This document shows, in pieces, positions 18,308 to 27,671 of a stretch of DNA of 64,000 nucleotides. Made by a program: the position numbers and the translations under genes. The notes beneath the pieces were generated by a model, which made no database searches, was not told the DNA's origin, and worked only from the letters and a program-made list of their open reading frames with translations. Source of the DNA: Mariprofundus micogutta (GTDB taxonomy: Bacteria > Pseudomonadota > Zetaproteobacteria > Mariprofundales > Mariprofundaceae); NCBI RefSeq assembly GCF_001895085.1, contig NZ_BDFD01000005.1:58065-122064 (forward strand). Reading direction: 5' to 3'. How positions within the stretch are numbered: position 1 is the first letter of the stretch; every line of letters begins with the position of its first letter.

Positions 18308-19693
18308 ATGGATTGGAATCTAAGTTCTATTATTGTACTGCTTGGTTTTTTTGGGCTTGGTTTTTTTGCTTTAGTCCAAAATAGGCCACTTTTATTGCTA
18401 TGTTCAATACCCTTTGCACTAGCACTAAATGGGTTTGTTTATTTTTTTATTACAATATGGTTCCCAATAAAAATCATTTCTATATTTTCGTTGTTCATGG
18501 TAATTAACAATCTGAGTTGGATGAAGAGGGCAAGCACATCGCTTATAGTGGCTCTATGGTGTTTGTTATTTTGGTTAATCTGCTGTTTGATTTTTGGGTA
18601 TATTGTCGAGCCGCCATTCAAGTTTGGAGGTGGGACCTTTGCAGCTCAAAGCACCACCTTTCGGCCTGCTGTACAGTTTGTTTCATACATAACAACCCTG
18701 TCGCTTGTACCACTAGTATTTCTCGCATTACGGAACGTAATATCATTTGAAAAATTCATCGCTTGTTATGCCATTGCTGGGTTGATTGCAGTAGGCGGGG
18801 CCTTGGTTGAGCTGCTGTTTCATATTATTGGATTAGAATTTATGCCGATTTTGAGAGCTATTGGAGACAACCACCAATTTGCGGGTTTTGGAATCGACAA
18901 TTCATATGTATACCGTTTACATTCATTTGCTGGTGAGCCTAAAAAATTAGGGGTATTTCTACTTCCGCTACTAGTTCTCTCTCTTATGTATACTGTTGTT
19001 TTGAACAAGGGTAATAGGCCATGGTGGTCTAAGTGGCAGTTTATTGTAACTCTTTTTATTGTGTTGATAACTACGTTTGCAACTAGTGCCTTTATAGGAT
19101 TGGCATTGAGCACTATCCCAATTGTCTTTATGGTACTAAAACAATCTGGAATATATAAAATGTTACGATTAGCAGCCCCTATTATTGTTGGAGCCTTGGG
19201 ATTATATGTAGCATTACCAACTTTATCTGAAGGCGAGTTCAGTGTTACTGAACTTATATATCATCGTTCAATTGACCGTATTGAAACAACATATGAAGAG
19301 AGGCATGAGACTGAAGCTTTAACATATTTATTCAAAGATAATTTGGAGTTATCTGCTTCGGGTGTTGGCCTTGGCATGTATATGTATCATTTAGCTGGAA
19401 TAGCTAAAGGGAACGTTTCTGATACAATTGATTCAGGTTGGATCATACTGTTATTAGATTTTGGACTAATAGGTACTATTCTTTTAACCCTTATAATTAT
19501 AACAACTTCCCTGCAGGCGTATGGAAGCATACAGAAGAGACAGGATTTTAATGGATATATCTCAATTTCATTAGTGACAATGGCTTCTGCAACCTTCATT
19601 AATATTGGAGCGGGTGCGTTACCAATGGTAATTTTGTGGGTAGCCATTCTCGCTGCACTAATTAGAATTAATGGATTCAAAAACTCCAATTGA
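18308..19693 (+). CDS. O-antigen polymerase-like membrane protein (Wzy candidate)
   Basis: The 461-residue protein has 10-12 predicted membrane helices and one larger hydrophilic loop. The segment YRLHSFAGEPKKLGVFLLPL resembles the R-x-x-s-f-x-G-E-P motif of many O-antigen polymerase/ligase proteins. Position next to the flippase and between methyltransferase and glycosyltransferase genes fits a polymerase that joins repeat units at the periplasmic face. Primary sequence in this family is poorly conserved, so the call rests on topology, motif and context. AT-rich, like its neighbours. Confidence 0.7.
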   Translation: MDWNLSSIIVLLGFFGLGFFALVQNRPLLLLCSIPFALALNGFVYFFITIWFPIKIISIFSLFMVINNLSWMKRASTSLIVALWCLLFWLICCLIFGYIVEPPFKFGGGTFAAQSTTFRPAVQFVSYITTLSLVPLVFLALRNVISFEKFIACYAIAGLIAVGGALVELLFHIIGLEFMPILRAIGDNHQFAGFGIDNSYVYRLHSFAGEPKKLGVFLLPLLVLSLMYTVVLNKGNRPWWSKWQFIVTLFIVLITTFATSAFIGLALSTIPIVFMVLKQSGIYKMLRLAAPIIVGALGLYVALPTLSEGEFSVTELIYHRSIDRIETTYEERHETEALTYLFKDNLELSASGVGLGMYMYHLAGIAKGNVSDTIDSGWIILLLDFGLIGTILLTLIIITTSLQAYGSIQKRQDFNGYISISLVTMASATFINIGAGALPMVILWVAILAALIRINGFKNSN

Positions 19694-19782
19694 TTATATT
19701 GGCAATGCTAATAATCTCTTTATTAAGGGGGGGCTGAAAGTGAAGGCGTGTGAATTTAACTGTTTTCAAGGAATGTTTATCT

Positions 19783-20610
19783 ATGCATAAAGTAAAAGAA
19801 TTGCCGACTATCACAATGGTAACACCATCGTATAATCAAGCTAAGTTTCTTGAGACCACCATTAGATCTGTAATTGGTCAACAGTATGCAAACCTTGAAT
19901 ATTTTGTAATGGATGGCGGCTCCGATGATGATAGTGTCAAAATAATTGAGAAATATGATAGAGATATAAACTTCTGGGTTTCTGAAAAAGACGAAGGTCA
20001 AAGTGATGCGATAATGAAAGGTTTTTCCAGATCGAATGGTGAAATCATAGGATGGATTAATTCAGATGATGTTCTACTGCCTGGAGCTTTAGATTTTGTC
20101 GGAGAGTTTTTTAAAACACATCCTGAGGTCGATGTGTTGATGGGCGGTATTGCATATGCTGATATCAATGGGAGTATAACCAAATGTTATGTATATCCAA
20201 AGCCATCAAAATACTTGGCAAAGAAAGGTGTAATTGCATTTGGGCAACAAAGCATGTTTTTTAGAAAAAAAGTTTTTGAAGCTGTTGGTGGATTAAGGGA
20301 TGACTTTCACTTCCTTATGGATACAGACTTAGTCTATAGGTTTATAATGAATGATGTCCGAATTTCAACAACACATAAGTTATTAGGTGTTTTCCGATGG
20401 CATGAAGAAATGAAAAGTATCAACATAGAGGGAAGGAAGTCAGAGGAAACTCAGTTAGTGTTTAAATGGAACTCTGTTGATCTTGAGGGATCTTCTAATG
20501 CACAAAAAAAATTTAGAATAAAACAACTTCTCAATGGAAATTATGTATCTAGTATGCTCCTGACCTTTATGAATAAAGGTGATAATGTTGATCTTATATG
20601 GAAGATTTAG
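19783..20610 (+). CDS. Family 2 glycosyltransferase
   Basis: The 275-residue protein has the GT-A fold signature: TITMVTPSYNQAKFLETTI, then EYFVMDGGSDDDSV, the donor-site segment VSEKDEGQSDAIMKG and INSDDVLLPGAL with the metal-binding D-D. It resembles the WcaA/WcaE-like enzymes that add single sugars to a lipid-linked acceptor in the cytoplasm. The start at 19783 has AAGGA ten bases upstream; the in-frame GTG at 19750 has no such site. A G7 run at 19727-19733 lies upstream, outside the gene. Confidence 0.88.
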   Translation: MHKVKELPTITMVTPSYNQAKFLETTIRSVIGQQYANLEYFVMDGGSDDDSVKIIEKYDRDINFWVSEKDEGQSDAIMKGFSRSNGEIIGWINSDDVLLPGALDFVGEFFKTHPEVDVLMGGIAYADINGSITKCYVYPKPSKYLAKKGVIAFGQQSMFFRKKVFEAVGGLRDDFHFLMDTDLVYRFIMNDVRISTTHKLLGVFRWHEEMKSINIEGRKSEETQLVFKWNSVDLEGSSNAQKKFRIKQLLNGNYVSSMLLTFMNKGDNVDLIWKI

Positions 20611-20646
20611 CGGATAAATTTTCCGTGCTCTAAAAAGGAAATTTAA

Positions 20647-21378
20647 ATGAAAGAAGAACATGATTTTAAGGTGCAAACAGCGTATTCTCATGAAAGTGCA
20701 GAAAAGTATGATAAGGCACGCTTTTCATCAAGAGCTGGAATGGAAGTTCACTTTATAGAGCTATCAAAGGTTATGCGCTTGTTAGATCAAACCTCCAAGT
20801 CCGCTAAAGTGGTCGAAATTGGCTGTGGAACTGGTCGGATATTGATGGAATGCGTAGAAGCTGGTTACTCTGTTGATGGCGCAGATGCGTCGTCCAGCAT
20901 GCTAGGAAAGTTACAAGAAAAGCTAGAAGAAAAAGGTGCATCTCAAAGCTTAGATGTTGCAGAGGCAGCCAAACTTCCATATGAAGATAATTCATATGAT
21001 GTTGCTTATACGGTCAGACTTTTGAATCAGACCGAGTCTAAGGCATATGCCAAAAACGTGATAATTGAAATGATGAGGATAGTTCGGCCTGAGGGACGTG
21101 TGCTAGTGGAGTGTGTAAACGAACAAAGGCTTCAAATGGGAAGAAACCGCAGGAGAACAACGCGCCTCAAAGCGAGTGAAATTGAAGAGGTTGCGACTTC
21201 ATCAGGGGCAACTGTAGAAAGAGTCGAAGGTGCGTTCTTCCTTGGGATGGGGAGTTTCGGATTGTTTGGAGATGCCTTTTCCCCAGTTGTAAGTAATTTT
21301 GACAAGATGTTTTCCCGGCTATTCCCAAGGTATTGCTCACGTATTTATGTGACTCTAAAAGTAAATAAAAGTATTTGA
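20647..21378 (+). CDS. Class I SAM-dependent methyltransferase
   Basis: The 243-residue protein has motif I VVEIGCGTGRILMECVEAGY, motif II GADASSSML and a post-I region YDVAYTVRLLNQTES, a Methyltransf_11/25 pattern. AAGGAAATTT precedes the ATG at normal spacing. The substrate is not evident; position between a GT2 and a GT4 gene points to a sugar or polysaccharide intermediate. It is one of four methyltransferases in this cluster. Confidence 0.82.
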   Translation: MKEEHDFKVQTAYSHESAEKYDKARFSSRAGMEVHFIELSKVMRLLDQTSKSAKVVEIGCGTGRILMECVEAGYSVDGADASSSMLGKLQEKLEEKGASQSLDVAEAAKLPYEDNSYDVAYTVRLLNQTESKAYAKNVIIEMMRIVRPEGRVLVECVNEQRLQMGRNRRRTTRLKASEIEEVATSSGATVERVEGAFFLGMGSFGLFGDAFSPVVSNFDKMFSRLFPRYCSRIYVTLKVNKSI

Positions 21379-21413
21379 TTCCATTTGGTTTATTTTAAAC
21401 TTTTTGTTGCGCT

Positions 21414-22640
21414 ATGATCGCTAAAAACAACTCTGTTCGAGTGCTAGTTATTTCGATTGGATACGTTCCTTATCCTACGCCAAGCGATAAGAACTTTGTT
21501 CATGAATTAATTGGTTCTCTTTCTAATGATATTGATTTGGCCGTCTGGAGCTTGAATGATGCAAAAGAAGTATTAGAAAAAAAACAGGTCGGTAGTCATG
21601 AAGTAATATTTCAAAGTAAAAACCGAATATTCCATAGGCCACAGTTTTCAGACCAACTGGGTAGTTATCAGCCACATAAAAGGCACTCAAATATTAGAAA
21701 TGGCTTAGAGATGAATTTATCTCTCTTATGGCATTCATTCTTTTCTTTGAGGGCCTTTATTAAAGCATATAAACCAAGTGTGTTGCACTTCACTGACTCT
21801 GTTGGGCCAGTTCTATTTATTATCAAAAAGTTATTCCCTAGCATCCCTATAACGGTAACGAAACCAACAATGCGAATTTCTCTAGAGAATTATAGTACTG
21901 GGGGCATTTATAAGAACTATGTTAAGTATGGTTTAATTCACGCTACTAAATTAATAACATATACTCGAGCTGCTGCAGATGAGTTACAGAAGATAGGCTG
22001 TGAACACAATGCCTTGGAAGTTATACCATGGGGTGTTCGTACAATTGAATTAAACTCTAGAGCGAAGATACAATCTGCTTTTCGAAAACGTTATTCCTGT
22101 AAACCAGAGGACTTGTTGATAGTTGTCTCTGATAGACTGCCAGAACAAGAACTGTTTCAAACACTTTCATGTCTGCGGTCATCAAAATTCAGTAACGTAT
22201 TGTTTGTTGTAGCGATTAGGCCAACTCGTTATAAAGAAGAGTACCGAAAATATTCGGGTGGGAATGTTGTTGTTGAGAATGGTCCTAAAGACTTTCATGA
22301 GTTATTGGAAGCGGCTGATGGGATTCTTTCTCCAGTTTCTGTTTCTGAAGCAATGTCGACGTCCCTTCTTCCTCTAACCTGGATCGAAGCAATGTTGAAA
22401 AAGACTCCTATAATTACTTCACGCTATCCTGGTGTAGATGATTTGATACAAGATCGAGAAAATGGTTTTATCTATAATGCATTGGAAGATCTTCCTGTCA
22501 CATTAGATGTAATAAGAAAAAAGAGTGCTATAGAACGTATTCGGAGTCGAGCGCGGGAAACAATTTTATCTAATTTTGATTTAGAACTTATAGCAAAGCG
22601 ATATGCTGATATATGGAAAAATATTTCTAGAGGAAATTAA
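21414..22640 (+). CDS. Glycosyltransferase family 4-like protein
   Basis: The 408-residue protein has the two-domain look of GT-B enzymes. The N-terminal half contains VLVISIGYVPYPTPSDKNF and LHFTDSVGPVLFI. The C-terminal half contains LSPVSVSEAMSTSLLPLTWIEA followed by TPIITSRYPGVDDLI, which corresponds to the ExxxxxxxE nucleotide-sugar region of group 1 transferases. It likely adds one sugar of the repeat unit at the cytoplasmic face. No strong ribosome-binding site is seen. AT-rich. Confidence 0.75.
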   Translation: MIAKNNSVRVLVISIGYVPYPTPSDKNFVHELIGSLSNDIDLAVWSLNDAKEVLEKKQVGSHEVIFQSKNRIFHRPQFSDQLGSYQPHKRHSNIRNGLEMNLSLLWHSFFSLRAFIKAYKPSVLHFTDSVGPVLFIIKKLFPSIPITVTKPTMRISLENYSTGGIYKNYVKYGLIHATKLITYTRAAADELQKIGCEHNALEVIPWGVRTIELNSRAKIQSAFRKRYSCKPEDLLIVVSDRLPEQELFQTLSCLRSSKFSNVLFVVAIRPTRYKEEYRKYSGGNVVVENGPKDFHELLEAADGILSPVSVSEAMSTSLLPLTWIEAMLKKTPIITSRYPGVDDLIQDRENGFIYNALEDLPVTLDVIRKKSAIERIRSRARETILSNFDLELIAKRYADIWKNISRGN

Positions 22641-22696
22641 AAAATGGTTGTTGTAGCAGTTAATCTTATGAATGTTTGTGGTAGAGGAGACCTTTT

Positions 22697-24502
22697 ATGT
22701 GCGGCTTTATAGCTGCTGTTACAGATGGTGTGTTTTCACAAGAGAGCGCAGATAGGGCGCTTGATAGGTTGGCTGTTCGTGGTCCAGATGGAGTAGGTGA
22801 GTGGAAAGAAGACGGCATCTACCTTGGCCATCGTCGATTGGCAATTCTTGATCTCGATCATCGAGCGGAACAACCAATGCATTCAATTTGCAATAGATAT
22901 GTTATCGTATTCAATGGAGAAATATACAACTACAAAGTTTTGCGAAGTGAGATGGAAACTCAGGGTAAAATATTTCGTACAACTTCCGATACGGAGGTGA
23001 TTCTAGCCCTCTTCGCTGCTGAGGGTGAGGCAATGCTTGAACGGTTGCATGGAATGTTCTCCTTTGTGATCTGGGATAGAACCACCAGAAAGGTATTTGC
23101 TGCACGTGACCCTTATGGGATCAAGCCGCTTTATATCGCTACCATTGCAAATGGTGTGCTATTAGGATCACAGGTTAAGGCTCTTGTCGCTACAGGAATG
23201 GTTTCCAAAGAACCGGATGAGTATGGGCAGGCAGGATTCTGGATGTTGGGAAGCGTGCCAGAGCCACACACTTGGTATAGAGATATTCAAGCCGTGCAAG
23301 CTGGGCATTGCCTTTGGATTGAAGACTCAAAAGTCATATCGTTTCGTAAATGGTATGATATTGGAGAGGCTTGGCATACGGAGCCTACTATTCAGGCTCT
23401 CTCGAATGAAGAGGTTGGAGTACAAATTCGGGATGCTTTACGAGAATCGGTAGAGCGCCATCTGGTGGCGGATGTTCCTGTCGGGGTGTTTCTCTCAGGG
23501 GGGATCGATTCTGGGGCCTTGGCCGGTTTGATGGTTGAAGCGGGTACTCGTGACCTGGAAGGAATCACAATTGCTTATGATGAATTCGCTGGTTCCCATG
23601 AGGATGAAGCTCCTGTGGCATCCAGAATTGCTCATCATTATGGTATAAGCCATCATATTCGACGAATTACTCAAGAGGAGTTTCTAGAGGATCTGCCAAA
23701 GATTCTTGATGCCATGGATCAGCCAAGTATTGATGGGGTTAATACTTGGTATGCGAGCAAGGCAGTGGCTGAACGAGGATTAAAGGTTGTAGTTTCCGGT
23801 GTTGGGGGGGATGAACTATTCTTTGGTTATGATAGTTTTCGGCGATTGCCACTACTAGTTCGAATATGGGAAGGATTATCACAGCTGCCTGGAGCGATGT
23901 CGTTAGCGAGAACGGTCGCACAAGTACAGGCCAAACGCACGGGCAATGGTCGCTGGCGATATGCGCCGGAATGGGCCCAAACCATGGCGGGAGCATGGTG
24001 GTTGCGGCGAAGTTTGAATGGTCCGGATGTGTTCTCGGAATTAATGGACTCAGAGTTGGCAGCAAAAGAGTTGCAGGATTTTAATGTTGAGAGGCAGGTT
24101 GAGAGTATGACCGGATCGTTAGGAGCAGACCGGATGATGGCATTGGCTCAGATTGAATCTATGACTTATATGCGCAACCAGCTTTTGCGCGATAGCGATT
24201 GGGCAAGCATGAGTCACAGTGTTGAGCTGCGGACCCCATTGGTTGATTCATTTTTGTTGCAGCAACTTCAGCCCCTGATACCTGAATTCAAGCGATTCCC
24301 TAATAAGATGTTGCTGGCTAATGCACCGAAAAACCCGTTGCCTCAAGAGATTGTTGAGCGACGTAAGACAGGGTTTGCCATTCCAGTAAAAAGGTGGTTT
24401 CGCGAAGGGGTTCTGAATAGTCAGTGCACAGAGGAAGCTAAAGGCGAGCGTTTGGATTGGCTGAAATATATTGATCAGACATATGATGAAGCCAAATTAT
24501 AA
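22697..24502 (+). CDS. Glutamine-hydrolysing asparagine synthase-like amidotransferase
   Basis: The 601-residue protein keeps the nucleophile Cys2 (MCGFIAAV), the glutaminase residues in RGPDG and FNGEIYNY, and the ATP-pyrophosphatase loop FLSGGIDSGALAGLM (about residue 266). AsnB-type enzymes in surface-polysaccharide loci amidate uronic acids rather than aspartate. That fits here because the cluster makes UDP-glucuronate and UDP-galacturonate. GAGGAGA precedes the ATG. A G7 run (23804-23810, in VSGVGGDELFF) lies in the gene. The chain is slightly shorter than the roughly 630 residues of many homologues but ends normally. Base composition is less AT-rich than the genes before it. Confidence 0.88.
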   Translation: MCGFIAAVTDGVFSQESADRALDRLAVRGPDGVGEWKEDGIYLGHRRLAILDLDHRAEQPMHSICNRYVIVFNGEIYNYKVLRSEMETQGKIFRTTSDTEVILALFAAEGEAMLERLHGMFSFVIWDRTTRKVFAARDPYGIKPLYIATIANGVLLGSQVKALVATGMVSKEPDEYGQAGFWMLGSVPEPHTWYRDIQAVQAGHCLWIEDSKVISFRKWYDIGEAWHTEPTIQALSNEEVGVQIRDALRESVERHLVADVPVGVFLSGGIDSGALAGLMVEAGTRDLEGITIAYDEFAGSHEDEAPVASRIAHHYGISHHIRRITQEEFLEDLPKILDAMDQPSIDGVNTWYASKAVAERGLKVVVSGVGGDELFFGYDSFRRLPLLVRIWEGLSQLPGAMSLARTVAQVQAKRTGNGRWRYAPEWAQTMAGAWWLRRSLNGPDVFSELMDSELAAKELQDFNVERQVESMTGSLGADRMMALAQIESMTYMRNQLLRDSDWASMSHSVELRTPLVDSFLLQQLQPLIPEFKRFPNKMLLANAPKNPLPQEIVERRKTGFAIPVKRWFREGVLNSQCTEEAKGERLDWLKYIDQTYDEAKL

Positions 24503-24611
24503 AAATAATATGCTGGTAAAAGTTTAAATAGTTGTAATTCTTCAATAAAACACCCAGCTATTTTTGATCGAATAAATCTAGGTTTCATATACAGATGATT
24601 GGAGAGTTTAA

Positions 24612-25529
24612 TTGCCATTTGATTCAATGAAAAAATACGATAAATGTCCTGTCTGTTCTTCAACAATAAAGCAGTGGCGATTAAAAAAGGTTGGTGAGGA
24701 TAATTATGAAATAGATAAATGCCCTTCATGTGGCTACGCGTTTATTAATCCACGCCCCTCCATGAGTTTTTTGATGGATTTTTATTCTAATAATGAGTGT
24801 AGGGTTGATAATGCTACTGTTAAAGAATCTAAAAGCCTGAACTCTGTTCTCTTACGAGAACAGGATGATCCAAATACAACAGTTGATGCCAGAAGGATGA
24901 TTGACTCCATAAAGAAGCTCCATACCAGTGAACACAACAATAAATTTTTGGATGTTGGTTGTGGGTACGGCTTCTTCTCGAAGCAGGCATTAGATTCAGG
25001 CTTTGATGTTATTTCATTAGAACTTGGGGGGAATGAGAGGGAAATTTCCGAGGAAATGACTGGGTTACGACCCCAGGCATGCTCTTATGAAGAATTTGAG
25101 TGCTCCCCCAATTCTCTATCAGTTATTTTGATGAGCCAGATACTTGAACATGTATTCGATGTTAATCAATGGATTGAGAAAGCCCACACTTCTCTAGTTC
25201 ATGATGGAATTCTGGCAATAGCACTGCCAAATTATAGCAGTATTTTTCGGAAGCTTTTACAAGAAAACGATCCTTTTATATGTCCTCCTGAACATTTGAA
25301 TTTTTTTAGCCCCATGAGCCTTACTCGACTATTAGAAAATCACGGGTTTGTGGTTGAAAAGATACAATGGGTTTCAAATATACCCAAAAGAACCTTTGAG
25401 AAACGACTAACGGGCTTTTTAAAACCATTAGTTCCAGCTGTGAGTATAGCTTCATCAGCTTCACTTAAGCTGGTTGATGCCCTGCATTTGGGTATGATGA
25501 TAAATGTGTATGGTCGAAAAGCTAATTAA
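24612..25529 (+). CDS. Zinc-ribbon class I SAM-dependent methyltransferase
   Basis: The 305-residue protein has an N-terminal finger (CPVC near residue 12, CPSC near residue 37) and a SAM domain with FLDVGCGYGFFSKQALDSGF and VILMSQILEHVFDVNQW. It has the same architecture as the gene at 15823. The start is TTG at 24612, with GGAG seven bases upstream; the ATG at 24627 is too far from that site. Likely acts on a sugar of the polysaccharide. AT-rich. Confidence 0.82.
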   Translation: MPFDSMKKYDKCPVCSSTIKQWRLKKVGEDNYEIDKCPSCGYAFINPRPSMSFLMDFYSNNECRVDNATVKESKSLNSVLLREQDDPNTTVDARRMIDSIKKLHTSEHNNKFLDVGCGYGFFSKQALDSGFDVISLELGGNEREISEEMTGLRPQACSYEEFECSPNSLSVILMSQILEHVFDVNQWIEKAHTSLVHDGILAIALPNYSSIFRKLLQENDPFICPPEHLNFFSPMSLTRLLENHGFVVEKIQWVSNIPKRTFEKRLTGFLKPLVPAVSIASSASLKLVDALHLGMMINVYGRKAN

Positions 25530-25593
25530 CAAAACATGCGATTTCTCAATCAAATCTATTATTCCAACTCGCTAAAGAAGCCCGGCCTAGTAA

Positions 25594-25872
25594 GGTGAGC
25601 AGAGAAACCAAGTTACAATTTGGTTTCACAATTCAACTGGCTATGTGTACTTAGTAAACTTCTATGATCGGAGAGCATATGAGGCATTAGACAATATTGG
25701 ACAACATCAAAATTTATTTCGCGTATATCCCGAGCATGTATGATGTAACTCTGATGTAAAGGAAAGGTGCATAGTGCATAAAGGTGGCATACCTCTATAC
25801 TTGGATGATGACCATGTATCTGATACTGATGCTAAATTAATTGTAAATGAGATAATGAAATACATCAAATAA
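25594..25872 (+). pseudogene. C-terminal remnant of an OafA/YrhL-type acyltransferase (SGNH domain)
   Basis: The 387-base gap before the next gene is decayed coding sequence. In one frame it reads WFHNSTGYVYLVNFYDRRAY, then NLFRVYPEHV, a TGA stop (25741-25743), then CNSDVKERCIVHKGGIPLY, LDDDHVSDTDAKLIVNEI and a natural stop at 25870-25872. The C...C(I/V)..dG.PLYxDDDHxS pattern is the end of the SGNH hydrolase-like domain that follows the membrane acyltransferase in OafA-like O-antigen acetylases; D and H are its catalytic pair. The membrane part is gone, and stops lie just upstream of 25594. It implies the ancestor decorated its polysaccharide with an acyl group. Confidence 0.75.
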
Positions 25873-25916
25873 AATGAAAAATCGAGAGATTTCTTTTATT
25901 TGAATGAAGGAGTCCA

Positions 25917-27083
25917 ATGTCTAACTTTACCATATTGCATACCGTTGACAGTTTACACCCTAAAGCGGGCGGACCGTCGCGTACAGTGGTTCAGCTTTGT
26001 GATTCATTAGTAAAAAATGATGCTGTTGATGTAATGTTATTAAGCCAAAGAATGGCTGGAGAGCCCTCGGCATCTTCTATTTCAAAGACAGTGAAGAGGC
26101 TTTTTGCAGAGTCCACTTCACGTTATTCATTAAGCTTTGGATTACCAATGCGGAGTGAACTTGGTAGCCTGGTTCGAGAGAATCATTTTTCTTTGATTCA
26201 TGATCATGGAGTATGGTCTCCATCGAATCATTGGGTCGCGCAAACGGCGCGCCATTTTGAGATCCCATTCATCATTCAGCCACGTGGCATGCTTGAGCCT
26301 TGGGCAATGAATCACAAGGCGTGGAAGAAGAGAGCTGCAATGGCATTGTATCAGAAACGGGATCTTGAGACCGCTGAGGTACTGATCGCGACCTCACATG
26401 AGGAATACGAGAACCTTAGGCGTGTCGGTTTGCATCAGCCAATTGCAGTAATTCCTAATGGAGTTCACTCTGATCAGCATATGACATTTTCTGTGTCCAA
26501 ATCCCCTGATTTGAAGCGGACAGTGTTATTTCTCTCTCGCATCCATTCGAAAAAAGGTTTGCTGAATCTCATTCGAGCTTGGGGGCAACTTAAATTAGAT
26601 GGTTGGCGATTGTGTTTGGCTGGTCCGGACGATGTAAACCACCTCTCAGAAGTAATGACATTGGCAAAAAAGTTGGGCGTAAACGATTCGGTTGAGTATG
26701 TTGGAGTAGTCGATGGAGAAGAAAAGTCTAAGCTATACTACAGTTCTGACTTGTTTGTGTTGCCAACCTTTAGTGAGAATTTTGGTGTGGTGGTTGCCGA
26801 AGCACTTGCTCATGGAGTACCAGTGATTACAACTAAAGGTGCCCCTTGGTCTGATTTAGAAAGTTATGGTTGCGGATGGTGGGTTGATATTGGTGTCGAA
26901 CCCCTTGTTATTGCACTTCATGAAGCTATGACATTAAGTGATAATAAGCGCCAAGTTATGGGTGAACTAGGGCGTGAATATGTACGCAGATATGACTGGG
27001 ATGACATTGCGCAGACAATGACTGAAGTTTATCGATGGGTTTTGAGTATAGGGGATAAGCCTAATTGTGTTCATGAGGGTTAA
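25917..27083 (+). CDS. Glycosyltransferase family 4 (group 1)
   Basis: The 388-residue GT-B protein begins FTILHTVDSLHPKAGGPSRT, with the acceptor-side glycine-rich loop. The donor domain contains TVLFLSRIHSKKGLLNLI, LCLAGPDD and VLPTFSENFGVVVAEALAHG, the last holding the conserved E-x7-E motif. GAAGGAG precedes the ATG. It shares the usual pattern of mannosyl/galactosyl transferases in capsule and colanic-acid-like clusters, but the sugar cannot be told from sequence. Base composition returns to that of the chromosome from about here. Confidence 0.9.
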   Translation: MSNFTILHTVDSLHPKAGGPSRTVVQLCDSLVKNDAVDVMLLSQRMAGEPSASSISKTVKRLFAESTSRYSLSFGLPMRSELGSLVRENHFSLIHDHGVWSPSNHWVAQTARHFEIPFIIQPRGMLEPWAMNHKAWKKRAAMALYQKRDLETAEVLIATSHEEYENLRRVGLHQPIAVIPNGVHSDQHMTFSVSKSPDLKRTVLFLSRIHSKKGLLNLIRAWGQLKLDGWRLCLAGPDDVNHLSEVMTLAKKLGVNDSVEYVGVVDGEEKSKLYYSSDLFVLPTFSENFGVVVAEALAHGVPVITTKGAPWSDLESYGCGWWVDIGVEPLVIALHEAMTLSDNKRQVMGELGREYVRRYDWDDIAQTMTEVYRWVLSIGDKPNCVHEG

Positions 27084-27091
27084 ATAAAAAG

Positions 27092-27670
27092 ATGCAAAAG
27101 CGCCTTCAGTATCGAAATCTATCTATAAACAATAAATTGGCTAGGTTGATTTGGCGGATAGTATGGATTTTTTTATTCCGGCCGAGTCCACGCATGTTTC
27201 ACGGTTGGCGGAGGTTTTTGTTAAGGGTGTTTGGAGCAAAGATGGGGCATGGAACTTATGCTTATCCTTCAGTTCAGATATGGGCTCCTTGGAATTTGGA
27301 AATGCATGACCACAGCTGTCTAAGTCATTTTGTGGACTGCTATTGCGTTGATAAAGTTATTTTGGGGCAACGCGCTACTGTAAGCCAGTACTCCTTTCTG
27401 TGTACTGCTAGCCATGATTTTAATCACCATGACCTACCAATAGTGTCCGCTCCAATTGTTATTGAAGAGAATGCGTGGGTGACTGCAGCAGTTTTCATCG
27501 GACCGGGCGTCACGGTGGGTGCTGGAGCAGTTGTGGCTGCGCGAAGCACAGTAACGCGAGATATACCTCCTTGGACAGTAGTTGCGGGGGTTCCAGCTAA
27601 ATCCATCGGTTCGCGAGATCGCAAGGCATTTGAGACTAGTTGCAAAGATGTTCGAACAGAGGAATTGTAA
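27092..27670 (+). CDS. WcaF-like left-handed beta-helix acetyltransferase
   Basis: The 192-residue protein carries hexapeptide repeats in its C-terminal two thirds (for example VQIWAPWNLEMHDHSC, VILGQRATVSQYSFL, IVIEENAWVTAAVFIGPGVT, VGAGAVVAARSTVTRD) and ends with VVAGVPAKSIG, as in WcaF-type O-acetyltransferases of colanic acid clusters. It probably transfers acetyl from acetyl-CoA to a sugar of the polysaccharide. It could replace the decoration lost with the acyltransferase remnant upstream. It lies nine bases after the GT4 gene. Confidence 0.88.
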   Translation: MQKRLQYRNLSINNKLARLIWRIVWIFLFRPSPRMFHGWRRFLLRVFGAKMGHGTYAYPSVQIWAPWNLEMHDHSCLSHFVDCYCVDKVILGQRATVSQYSFLCTASHDFNHHDLPIVSAPIVIEENAWVTAAVFIGPGVTVGAGAVVAARSTVTRDIPPWTVVAGVPAKSIGSRDRKAFETSCKDVRTEEL

Positions 27671-27671
27671 A

